A stretch of DNA of 49,800 nucleotides. Origin: Rhodospirillaceae bacterium. GTDB taxonomy: Bacteria; Pseudomonadota; Alphaproteobacteria; Rhodospirillales; Casp-alpha2. A program made the position numbers and the translations under genes. Under the pieces are notes generated by a model. The model made no database searches. It saw only the letters and a program-made list of their open reading frames with translations, and had not been told where the DNA came from. Shown here piece by piece: positions 33,579-40,367 of the stretch. Location: NCBI GenBank assembly GCA_018665815.1, contig JABJBP010000037.1:1-49800 (forward strand), read 5' to 3'. Positions within the stretch are counted from its first letter, which is position 1. The number at the start of each line of letters is the position of its first letter.

Positions 33579-34736
33579 TCAAACCGACGGCCCAAACCGG
33601 CTGACCGACAATTGGTCTTCTTTCAACACCTCGGCGCGAGTGATTTTGCCGGCAGCGATTTTCATGACCTCAATCCATAGGCGTTCAGACGCGACGTTCA
33701 AGTTCTCGCCGTCCGAGATGATCGCGCTGACGTCGACGTCGATGTTTTCGGGCATGGATTTGGCCGTGTGCGGATTGCCGGTGATCTTGATGGTGGGGGC
33801 CACCGGGGCGCCGATGGCGTTGCCGCGGCCGGTTGAGAAAATGATGATCTGCGCGCCGCCGCCGACGAGGCCGGTCATGGATTCGCACGCCGCGGACGGC
33901 GTGTCCATGATGACGAGGCCGCTCTTAGTTGGTGGCTCGGCGTAGCCGATGACTTGGGTGATCGGCCGGGTGCCGCCCTTGGCGATGGCGCCGAGCGACT
34001 TTTCTTCCAACGTCGAGAGGCCGCCGGCGATGTTGTCCGGCGTTGGGTTGATGCCCCGCATATCGACACCGTTGCGTTTCGCTTCGTCTTCGAACCATTG
34101 GACCATGGCGTAGATCTTGTCGGCGTCTTCCGGGTTCTCGGCGCGCGCCGCCAACAGGTGTTCGGCGCCCATGAACTCGGCGGGCTCGGAGAGGATGATG
34201 GTGCCGCCGCTATCAATGAACCGGTCGGCGAAGCGCCCGACGGTGGGGTTTGATGCCAGGCCCGAGGTGGTGTCCGAGCCGCCGCATTCGACGGCGATGG
34301 TGAGGTCGGAGAATGGGCAGGCCTGGCGGGATTGTTCGGAGGCCTGGACGACCAAGTCGGCGGCGATGCGGGCACCTTCGGTGGTCAGCGCCAGGGTGGA
34401 GCCGGCTTCTTGCAACCCCAGGACTTCAACGGGCTTGCCGGACGGGCGGATGCGGTCGGCCAGGGGCTCGGCACTGTCCAGGCTTAAGCCAAGCACCAGC
34501 ACGGCGGCGATGTTCGGATGCGCGCAGATGCCTGTGAGCGTCTTCATCGTCATCTCAAAATCATCGCCGATCTGGGTGCGGCCGAAGGGCGTCGAGATCA
34601 CGATGGTCCCGGCCACAATGCCGGCGATGCGTTCGGCGGACGGGTTGGTGTTGTCCATGGCGGACAGGATCGCGACTTGGTTGCGCACGCCGACGCGGCC
34701 GTCAGGGCGGGGGAAGCCTAGGAAGGTTTCGGTCAT
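33579..34736 (-). CDS. UxaA-family lyase large subunit, SuyB-like
   Basis: 385-residue enzyme of the altronate/galactarate dehydratase C-terminal family. Members include UxaA, GarD and SuyB, the large subunit of (2R)-sulfolactate sulfo-lyase, which releases sulfite and pyruvate. Family features: G-F-P-R-P-D-G-R-V-G-V-R-N (7-19), V-E-C-G-G-S-D-T-T-S-G-L-A-S-N-P (~149-164, Fe-binding Cys151 region), M-D-T-P-S-A-A-C-E-S-M-T-G-L-V-G-G-G-A (~278-296) and F-S-T-G-R-G-N-A-I-G. The ATG overlaps the TGA of the small subunit as ATGA, indicating coupled translation. A two-gene split is seen in SuyAB and some dehydratases. The nearby apr operon makes a sulfite-producing reaction plausible; substrate is not proven. 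Confidence 0.8.
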   Translation of the reverse strand: MTETFLGFPRPDGRVGVRNQVAILSAMDNTNPSAERIAGIVAGTIVISTPFGRTQIGDDFEMTMKTLTGICAHPNIAAVLVLGLSLDSAEPLADRIRPSGKPVEVLGLQEAGSTLALTTEGARIAADLVVQASEQSRQACPFSDLTIAVECGGSDTTSGLASNPTVGRFADRFIDSGGTIILSEPAEFMGAEHLLAARAENPEDADKIYAMVQWFEDEAKRNGVDMRGINPTPDNIAGGLSTLEEKSLGAIAKGGTRPITQVIGYAEPPTKSGLVIMDTPSAACESMTGLVGGGAQIIIFSTGRGNAIGAPVAPTIKITGNPHTAKSMPENIDVDVSAIISDGENLNVASERLWIEVMKIAAGKITRAEVLKEDQLSVSRFGPSV

Positions 34737-35038
34737 GATTTATCCCCGCGCTCTTGATCGCCATTGGCCTTATCCCCTCTGGCGCGGACGCTCTCGATGT
34801 TATGAACATGGACGTGCTGACCTATGGCGATATCCACCGACGCCACGCCGATGACCTCACCGTATTTGCAAATCTCGGCGCCGGCGGCGATGTCAGTGAG
34901 CGCGAATTTGTGGCCGAACTGGATGGCGTCGGACAGTGCAACGTCCAGCCCGGCGGCATGGACAACGCTGCCGGCGTCGAAATCAGCCAGGCATGTCGCG
35001 ACATTGTCGCGTTCGCCCAAGACGATAATTTTATCCAT
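34733..35038 (-). CDS. UxaA-family lyase small (SAF-domain) subunit, SuyA-like
   Basis: 101-residue SAF-type domain corresponding to the N-terminal part of UxaA or to SuyA. Marks: H-A-A-G-L-D-V-A-L-S-D-A-I-Q-F-G-H-K-F-A-L (~28-48, the G-H-K motif), A-E-I-C-K-Y-G-E-V-I-G (~55-65, the K-Y-G-x-x-I-G signature) and I-G-Q-H-V-H-V-H-N (~73-81). The last ~15 residues are charged. The true ATG (35036-35038) is in the innermost of four tandem copies of its own ribosome-binding site and start (35025-35131). Starts in the three outer copies are out of frame and give 11-residue peptides. It overlaps the large-subunit gene by 4 bp. The start is firm; sulfolactate specificity is inferred. Confidence 0.8.
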   Translation of the reverse strand: MDKIIVLGERDNVATCLADFDAGSVVHAAGLDVALSDAIQFGHKFALTDIAAGAEICKYGEVIGVASVDIAIGQHVHVHNIESVRARGDKANGDQERGDKS

Positions 35039-35131
35039 GTGCTCTCCGCACAATAATTTTATCCATGTGCTCTCCGCACAATAATTTTATCCATGTGCTC
35101 TCCGCACAATAATTTTATCCATGTGCTCTCC
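35025..35131 (-). repeat. 28-bp tandem repeat carrying RBS and start codon (3.8 copies)
   Basis: Unit ATAATTTTATCCATGTGCTC plus TCCGCACA, copies at 35025-35052, 35053-35080, 35081-35108 and a 23-bp partial at 35109-35131, essentially identical. On the minus strand every copy reads GGAGAGCAC-ATG-GAT-AAA-ATT-AT, a ribosome-binding site and start codon. Since 28 is not a multiple of three, outer copies open 11-codon ORFs (MDKIIVRRAHG) whose TAA falls just inside the next copy's start region. Confidence 0.97.
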
Positions 35132-35269
35132 CCGGCGGCATTTGTGTGGCCTCAGTCTCGGTAAGATCCGGACCCCGGTCAATGCCGCCGTCGGGCAATG
35201 CAACGCCGGGCCTTTTCGCCCTTTGAAATGACGCGCGCAATCCGCCCCAGCACGCGTTGACTCGATTCG

Positions 35270-35298
35270 ATTATTAATTTACATTTTTTGAATATGAA
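35270..35298 (-). promoter_or_regulatory. Promoter-like sequence for the SuyA/SuyB-like operon
   Basis: Minus strand TTCATA (35298-35293) and AATAAT (35275-35270) are 17 bp apart. A transcript from here would carry ~225 nt of leader, including all four repeats. It is a by-eye match of moderate quality in an AT-rich stretch; the rest of 35132-35270 shows nothing clear. Confidence 0.35.
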
Positions 35299-35418
35299 GA
35301 ACTCCTTATAGCTGGGGCCAATTGATTGAATTCCATGGGGTCAAAAGGGCCGGAAGGTTGATCGCATAACGCTTTTGAACAATGCTTTGGATGAATGCGG
35401 ACAGGGAAATAGCGACCG

Positions 35419-35435
35419 TTATCAAATTTTGATAA
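35419..35435. promoter_or_regulatory. Perfect 8-1-8 palindrome, probable operator
   Basis: TTATCAAA-T-TTTGATAA is a perfect inverted repeat lying between the two opposed promoter-like sequences, centred 50 bp upstream of the apr -35 box. Size and symmetry fit a dimeric regulator site. It is not the FNR order (TTGAT-N4-ATCAA), and the binding protein cannot be named. Confidence 0.55.
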
Positions 35436-35476
35436 ATTCTCATTACAGAGACAAATAATCTCATATTGAGTACTTT

Positions 35477-35506
35477 TTGACTCGTTTTGATCGAATCTGC
35501 TAAAAG
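35477..35506 (+). promoter_or_regulatory. Sigma-70-type promoter for aprMBA
   Basis: TTGACT (35477-35482) and TAAAAG (35501-35506) are 18 bp apart. The start near 35513 gives a ~195-nt leader that contains the hairpin CCCGGT-GCAAAAA-ACCGGG (35520-35538) and a 13-codon ORF. Judged by eye. Confidence 0.45.
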
Positions 35507-35561
35507 TCACGAAGTCGAACCCGGTGCAAAAAACCGGGGACATACGGGAGGATAACAAAAT

Positions 35562-35603
35562 ATGCCGACATGTGTTTGTACGCGGATTTTCGCCGGCCGT
35601 TAG
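35562..35603 (+). CDS. Leader peptide MPTCVCTRIFAGR upstream of aprM
   Basis: A 13-codon ORF with a near-perfect ribosome-binding site (GGGAGG, 10 nt before the ATG) in the aprM leader. The peptide is MPTCVCTRIFAGR, with two Cys codons at positions 4 and 6. It follows directly after a 6-bp GC hairpin (35520-35538) and ends 104 bp before aprM. Its strong initiation signal, Cys-x-Cys content and location suggest a regulatory upstream ORF responding to cysteine or sulfur supply, but no alternative terminator/antiterminator pair is obvious by eye between it and aprM. It could also be a fortuitous ORF or the remnant of a lost small gene. Confidence 0.45.
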   Translation: MPTCVCTRIFAGR

Positions 35604-35707
35604 GCTTGGTGATGCGCGTCGATACGTGTTTTGGAATTTTGGGCGTTTGGGGCGGCATCCCGTCGGCGCTTGCGGTGAGGACTAATAACTAAAGTTGGGG
35701 CCACTTG

Positions 35708-36532
35708 ATGTTTGCCATCAATCCATTCGCCGAGCTTTCGGCATCCGTACCAGTGTCTGTCATGCAGACCTACATCGTCGTCATGGTCATTTTGGTCGTC
35801 GGCGGCACGCTGCTCGATGTGATTCACAAAAAGAGCGCGGCGTTCTTTTTCGAAAAATCGAAAGATGCCGAGGCGGCACGCAAGCGTGAGCTTGGCGGCG
35901 GCGAAAAGATGGGTATCGCCATCCAGACCGTGGCCGAGGACGTCCTGACGTCGGCTGAGTTCTGCAACACCAGACGCCGGATTTCGCACCTGTTCACCAT
36001 GTACGGCTTCATCATTTTCTTGGTGTCGACCATCGGCTTGGTATTCGGCTACACAGGTAAAACCGCCCCGGCCATCGTGGCGCAGTTGTGGCACTTAGGT
36101 GCGGCGATGGTGTGCTTTGGCGGCTATTGGTTCTGGTTCTGCATTCGCGTCGATGTGTCGGCCGAAGGCAACCCCTGGCACCGCATCGTGCGCGCCGATA
36201 TGTTCATTCTCTCATTACTGGCGACCAACACGTTCGCCCTGATCTGGTCGCTGACCGGCGCCGGCGTGAATGTGTTCTTAGGCCTTTTCATCTTGTCATC
36301 GACGGTGCTGTTCGGCGGCGTCATGTGGTCGAAGTTCTCCCACATGTTCTTCAAGCCTGCAGCCGCCTACCAAAAACGGGTGATGAAGGCGGACGGCTCG
36401 AACCAGAACCTGCCCGATGAGGCGGACCGGACCAGTGCGGCGGACCGCGACCGGCACTCCATGGAGTTGCTGAAGGACGCGCCGTTGAACATGGGGCTTG
36501 GCATCAAACGCGAAGCGCCCCGCCACTACTGA
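35708..36532 (+). CDS. aprM: AprM, adenylylsulfate reductase-associated membrane protein
   Basis: 274-residue membrane protein, first gene of aprMBA. About five helices: V-M-Q-T-Y-I-V-V-M-V-I-L-V-V-G-G (~18-33), M-Y-G-F-I-I-F-L-V-S-T-I-G-L-V-F-G-Y (~97-114), H-L-G-A-A-M-V-C-F-G-G-Y-W-F-W-F (~129-144), M-F-I-L-S-L-L-A-T-N-T-F-A-L-I-W and V-F-L-G-L-F-I-L-S-S-T-V-L-F-G-G-V. In sulfur oxidisers lacking QmoABC it is thought to anchor AprBA and pass electrons from APS formation to quinone. The C-terminal ~55 residues are charged and cytosolic. Start ATG at 35708 is preferred to the TTG one codon earlier. aprB follows after 49 bp. Confidence 0.92.
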   Translation: MFAINPFAELSASVPVSVMQTYIVVMVILVVGGTLLDVIHKKSAAFFFEKSKDAEAARKRELGGGEKMGIAIQTVAEDVLTSAEFCNTRRRISHLFTMYGFIIFLVSTIGLVFGYTGKTAPAIVAQLWHLGAAMVCFGGYWFWFCIRVDVSAEGNPWHRIVRADMFILSLLATNTFALIWSLTGAGVNVFLGLFILSSTVLFGGVMWSKFSHMFFKPAAAYQKRVMKADGSNQNLPDEADRTSAADRDRHSMELLKDAPLNMGLGIKREAPRHY

Positions 36533-36581
36533 TCATTTATTTTCAAATACAAGTACCTTCCGAACAGGAGCGAGCCGTATT

Positions 36582-37061
36582 ATGCCAACTTTCGTTTATA
36601 TGACGCGATGCGATGGATGCGGGCACTGCGTGGATATCTGTCCTTCCGATATCATGCACATCGATAAGACCTACCGCCGGGCCTACAATATTGAGCCGAA
36701 CATGTGCTGGGAGTGTTATTCCTGCGTGAAGGCCTGCCCGCAGAACGCCATTGATGTCCGCGGCTACGCCGACTTCGCACCGCTGGGCCACAGTGTCCGG
36801 GTGCTCCGCGAAGAAGAAAAAGGCACCATTTCTTGGAAAATAAAATTCCGGGACGGCACGGAAAAAAGCTTTCTGTCCCCGATCACCACCAAGCCCTGGG
36901 GCCGCGATATCCCGAAACTCAAAGATGTCGACGGGCCGAGCCAGGAAATGCGCGACAGCCAATTGTTGTATAACGAGCCCAAGTATATCCGCTTTGATGA
37001 CGGTGGTGTGCATACCTTGGAATCGAATGGTCTGAAATTCAAACAGGGTGTGGTTTACTAA
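36582..37061 (+). CDS. aprB: Adenylylsulfate reductase subunit beta
   Basis: 159-residue iron-sulfur subunit. Two [4Fe-4S] clusters are set by C10-x2-C13-x2-C16-x3-C20-P (R-C-D-G-C-G-H-C-V-D-I-C-P) and C42-x2-C45-x2-C48-x3-C52-P (M-C-W-E-C-Y-S-C-V-K-A-C-P). The C-terminal ~95 residues form the beta-sheet and tail that wrap AprA (W-K-I-K-F-R-D-G-T-E-K). It carries electrons between the FAD of AprA and AprM. Start ATG behind CAGGAG. The TAA shares its last A with the aprA ATG (TAATG), so translation is coupled. Identity is certain. Confidence 0.96.
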   Translation: MPTFVYMTRCDGCGHCVDICPSDIMHIDKTYRRAYNIEPNMCWECYSCVKACPQNAIDVRGYADFAPLGHSVRVLREEEKGTISWKIKFRDGTEKSFLSPITTKPWGRDIPKLKDVDGPSQEMRDSQLLYNEPKYIRFDDGGVHTLESNGLKFKQGVVY

Positions 37062-38929
37062 TGGCTTACAAAACGATCGTAGAAGACAACATCGATGTGC
37101 TGGTCGCCGGCGCCGGGCTTGGCGGCTGTGGCGCCGCCTTCGAGGCGCGGTTTTGGGGCCAGGACAAGAAAATCGTCATTGCCGAAAAGGCCAATATTGA
37201 CCGCTCCGGTGCCGTCGCCCAGGGACTTTACGCCATCAACTGCTACATGGGTACGCGCTGGAATGAGAACAACCCGGAAGATCACGTGGAGTATGCGCGG
37301 ATCGATTTGATGGGTTTGGTGCGCGAAGATCTGTTGTTTGATATGGCGCGTCACGTCGACAGCACCGTCCACCAGTTCGAAGAGTGGGGCCTGCCGTTGA
37401 TGAAGAATCCGGACAACGGTCAATTCATGCGCGAAGGCCGCTGGCAGATCATGATCCACGGCGAGAGCTATAAGCCGATCGTCGCTGAGGCTGCCAAGAA
37501 ATCCGCCGACAAAGTGTTCAACCGTATTTGTGTCACGCATCTTTTGATGGACGAAGCCAAGGAAAACCGAGTTGCCGGCGCGGTGGGGTTCAACGTGCGC
37601 ACCGGCGACTTCCACGTCTTCAAATCCAAGGCCGTGATTTGCGGCGCCGGCGGGGCTTCGAACATTTTCCGCCCGCGTTCCACCGGTGAAGGTGCGGGCC
37701 GTGTCTGGTATGCGCCGTGGTCATCGGGTTCCGCATACGGTCTGATGATCGAGGCCGGCGCGAAAATGACGCAGATGGAAAACCGTATCGTGCTCGCGCG
37801 TTTCAAGGACGGTTACGGCCCGGTCGGCGCCTACTTCCTTCACCTCAAAACCTATACGCAAAACGGTTTCGGTGAAGAGTACGAGTCGAAATGGTTCCCT
37901 GAACTGCAAAAAATGGTCGGCAAGGAATATCTCGATCCGGAGCTTTCGCACCGGACCCACAGGCCGATCCCGACATGCCTGCGCAATCATGCCTTGATCT
38001 CAGAGGTCAATGCCGGTCGCGGGCCGATTCATATGGTCACCATGGAAGCTTTCCAGGACCCTCATCTCGAAGAAGTCGGTTGGGAGAACTTCTTAGGCAT
38101 GACCATCGGTCAGGCCGTCCTATGGGCGGCGACGGACGTTGATCCGAAGAACGAAAACCCCGAACTGACCACGTCCGAGCCCTACGTCATGGGCTCGCAC
38201 GCGACCGGTAGTGGGGCCTGGTGTTCCGGTCCCGAAGATGTGTCCCCCGACGAATATTTCTGGGGCTACAACCGGATGATGACCATCGAAGGCCTGTTTG
38301 GTGCCGGTGACGCGGTCGGCGGCACACCGCATGCCTTCTCATCGGGGTCGTTCACCGAAGGTCGCTTGTCGGCCAAGGCCGCTTGCAAATACATCGATGA
38401 CGGCAAGGCGGAAGGCATCAAGGTTTCCGAAAAGCAGATCAACGGGTTCAAGGAAGCCGTGTTCAAGCCGTTGGAACATTACAAGATGTACCGCAATGAA
38501 ATCGTCGCCGGCGATGTCAATCCGCATTACATCAACCCCCGGCAAGGTCTGGACCGTCTGCAAAAATTGATGGACGAATATTGCGGCGGCGCAACGGTCA
38601 ATTATATGACCAACGGTAAACTTCTGAACATCGGCCTTAAAAAGCTTAAGCTTTTGGAAGAAGATTTGGAAAAACTAGGTGCGTCGGACGTCCACGAATT
38701 GTTGCGGGCGTGGGAATTGAAACATCGCCACCGGACGGCTGAATGCGTCACACAGCACACACTGTTCCGCAAAGAAACCCGTTGGCCGGGTTACTACTAC
38801 CGGGGCGACGCGATGAAACTGGACGACGAGAATTGGCACTGTTTGACGGTTTCCAGGCGCGATCCGGAAACCGGCGAATACACCATGGAGAAGGCTCCGG
38901 TCTATCACCTCGTCGGGAAAGACGATTAG
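37061..38929 (+). CDS. aprA: Adenylylsulfate reductase subunit alpha
   Basis: 622-residue FAD subunit that interconverts APS and sulfite plus AMP; with Sat and AprM this is the indirect sulfite-oxidation route. FAD-binding motif D-V-L-V-A-G-A-G-L-G-G-C-G-A-A-F-E-A-R (~11-29), then I-D-R-S-G-A-V-A-Q-G-L-Y-A-I-N (~45-59) and I-C-G-A-G-G-A-S-N-I-F-R-P-R (~193-206). Substrate-region residues N-H-A-L-I-S-E-V (~308-315) and G-L-F-G-A-G-D-A-V-G-G-T-P-H-A-F-S-S-G-S (~408-427) are family-typical. Length fits. An inverted repeat (GCCGGAC 38936-38942, GTCCGGC 38964-38970) follows the stop without a T-run, so read-through into the next small genes is possible. Confidence 0.97.
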   Translation: MAYKTIVEDNIDVLVAGAGLGGCGAAFEARFWGQDKKIVIAEKANIDRSGAVAQGLYAINCYMGTRWNENNPEDHVEYARIDLMGLVREDLLFDMARHVDSTVHQFEEWGLPLMKNPDNGQFMREGRWQIMIHGESYKPIVAEAAKKSADKVFNRICVTHLLMDEAKENRVAGAVGFNVRTGDFHVFKSKAVICGAGGASNIFRPRSTGEGAGRVWYAPWSSGSAYGLMIEAGAKMTQMENRIVLARFKDGYGPVGAYFLHLKTYTQNGFGEEYESKWFPELQKMVGKEYLDPELSHRTHRPIPTCLRNHALISEVNAGRGPIHMVTMEAFQDPHLEEVGWENFLGMTIGQAVLWAATDVDPKNENPELTTSEPYVMGSHATGSGAWCSGPEDVSPDEYFWGYNRMMTIEGLFGAGDAVGGTPHAFSSGSFTEGRLSAKAACKYIDDGKAEGIKVSEKQINGFKEAVFKPLEHYKMYRNEIVAGDVNPHYINPRQGLDRLQKLMDEYCGGATVNYMTNGKLLNIGLKKLKLLEEDLEKLGASDVHELLRAWELKHRHRTAECVTQHTLFRKETRWPGYYYRGDAMKLDDENWHCLTVSRRDPETGEYTMEKAPVYHLVGKDD

Positions 38930-38999
38930 CCAATTGCCGGACGGGCGCCCCAAACGGCTTCCTGTCCGGCGGCTATCGGCTCGGAACGGCCAACTGTAA

Positions 39000-39350
39000 A
39001 TGAACATTATCGAGAAGACCGACGACGAAATTCTCGTGATCGCCAACCCGCTTTGGAGCCATCTCATCAAGGCTTCGAATGACGGCAAGTATGGCGAGTT
39101 CACCAGGCATTTCTCACACAACCTTTTGCTCGGGCTGAACGAGATTGAGGTCGGCAAGCAATTCGCGAAGAGTGAGCTGACAAGAAGCCTCGCCGAATCA
39201 ATCGAATTCATCGGCACGATCCGCCGCGGCGAACATATAACGGTCCTCTACCGGACGCGGAGCACCAAGAAAGAGGGCGAGTGGCTCGGCCGGCTTGTCC
39301 TTGGCTACGAAGATGATGAGGTTAAAATTTTCGGCGCCTCCATTTTCTGA
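39000..39350 (+). CDS. Hypothetical protein of the apr operon
   Basis: 116-residue soluble protein, not recognised. It begins MNIIEKTDDEILVIANPLW, has a helical middle (F-T-R-H-F-S-H-N-L-L-L-G-L-N-E-I-E-V-G-K-Q-F) and ends with paired strands (H-I-T-V-L-Y-R-T-R, W-L-G-R-L-V-L-G-Y-E-D-D-E-V-K-I-F-G-A-S-I-F). This helix-then-sheet order resembles a small NTF2-like fold, but that is only a guess. It follows aprA by 70 bp on the same strand and precedes a SlyD-like gene by 21 bp, so it is likely an apr operon member. No strong ribosome site precedes the ATG. Confidence 0.7.
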   Translation: MNIIEKTDDEILVIANPLWSHLIKASNDGKYGEFTRHFSHNLLLGLNEIEVGKQFAKSELTRSLAESIEFIGTIRRGEHITVLYRTRSTKKEGEWLGRLVLGYEDDEVKIFGASIF

Positions 39351-39371
39351 TGGCTCCGCACGGACCCCGAT

Positions 39372-39881
39372 ATGAGTGAAACAATCCAAACCAATAAGTT
39401 TGTCGAATTGGCCTACCGGGTGATCGACCAAAAAACGGATGAAGTCCTCGTCGCGGTCGAATATCCGATCGGCTATGTCCACGGCGCCAATGAAATTTTG
39501 ATGCCGGCCGTCACCGAACAGCTGGAAGGCAAATCGGCGGGCGATTTCGTCGAGGTCGCGTTCAATGGCAATCAGGTATATGGCCCCAGAGACGAGACCT
39601 TGGTGTTCACCGATCACGTCGACAACGTGCCCGAGAAATACCGAAAAATCGGCACCACCATCGTTGCCGAAAATGAAAAAGGCGAGGCCATCAGTTTAAT
39701 CGTCACCAGGATCGACGACGCGTCGTTGACCGTCGACGGCAACCATCCGCTGTGTGGCCGCGAGGTCGTTTTTAAGCTGGAGATTCTCAATGTCCGTGAC
39801 GCGACGGAGGAAGAGATCGAAGCCGGCGGCCCCATTGGGGCGACACCGGATATCGACCCGTCGCTGATGAGGCCGATATGA
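39372..39881 (+). CDS. SlyD-like FKBP-type peptidyl-prolyl isomerase
   Basis: 169-residue FKBP-family protein of the SlyD type. FKBP half: E-L-A-Y-R-V-I-D-Q-K-T-D-E-V-L (~12-26), the flap G-Y-V-H-G-A-N-E-I-L-M-P-A-V-T-E-Q-L-E-G-K (~34-54), an inserted chaperone domain (~65-125), and the return strand V-D-G-N-H-P-L-C-G-R-E-V-V-F-K-L-E-I-L-N-V-R (~121-142), a SlyD hallmark (N-H-P-L-A-G-x-x-L-x-F). The His-rich nickel tail of E. coli SlyD is missing; the chain ends in acidic and Pro residues. It sits 21 bp after the unknown apr-linked gene and may help fold or load cofactors of AprBA, which is inferred from position only. Confidence 0.88.
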   Translation: MSETIQTNKFVELAYRVIDQKTDEVLVAVEYPIGYVHGANEILMPAVTEQLEGKSAGDFVEVAFNGNQVYGPRDETLVFTDHVDNVPEKYRKIGTTIVAENEKGEAISLIVTRIDDASLTVDGNHPLCGREVVFKLEILNVRDATEEEIEAGGPIGATPDIDPSLMRPI

Positions 39882-39965
39882 CGCTAAAATGAGAATTAGG
39901 ACCTGTTTTGAAGACGGTAATTACGCTATTTTAAATTCAATGAACCGCATGAAGGATGTTGAACA

Positions 39966-40127
39966 ATGAGCGACGCACCAAAAGGCCGACCGAAAGTCCC
40001 CGAGGGCAAGACGTCCTATTTGACGACCAAGCAAATGGAGCCCAACGAGAAAGGCTTCGTCGGCTACGATACCCAGTGGGAATCGTGGCAAAAAGAAGTT
40101 CCCTACACCACGCCGAAAAAGCCGTAA
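39966..40127 (+). CDS. Small 53-residue protein downstream of the apr cluster
   Basis: 53 codons, MSDAPKGRPKVPEGKTSYLT onward, with AAGGATG 6-8 nt before the ATG. It is rich in Lys, Pro and aromatic residues and has no membrane segment or Cys. The C-terminal half holds F-V-G-Y-D-T-Q-W-E-S-W-Q-K-E-V-P-Y, with two Trp and two Tyr, a pattern more like a binding peptide than random sequence. It ends P-K-K-P. It lies 84 bp after the SlyD-like gene on the same strand. No known family comes to mind. Ribosome site, composition and position support a real gene. Confidence 0.6.
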   Translation: MSDAPKGRPKVPEGKTSYLTTKQMEPNEKGFVGYDTQWESWQKEVPYTTPKKP

Positions 40128-40367
40128 GGCGGGGTTGTTTCCATCGGCTGGTGTATGAAACCGGAATCGTCACGCGGGATCCGGCATCACTTCGCTGTCG
40201 ACGAAGCCATCACCAGCACTGCGGTGATCTGGGCGTCATAATTATCGCCCTCCAGGCCTATCGCTCCTGAGAAAATCAACCTGACACTGCCACGTCCGAG
40301 TTCTAGATCATGGTCGCGCGATGGCCAACCCTGCCATTCCCATCGCGCTTGAGACGGAACCGCACGT

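Noticed and set aside
35419-35435. FNR box
   Set aside because: Half-sites are in the reverse order (ATCAA-N3-TTGAT) to the FNR consensus.
35274-35558. 94-codon minus-strand frame across the apr promoter region
   Set aside because: AT-rich, no ribosome site, and it overlaps better-supported regulatory features.
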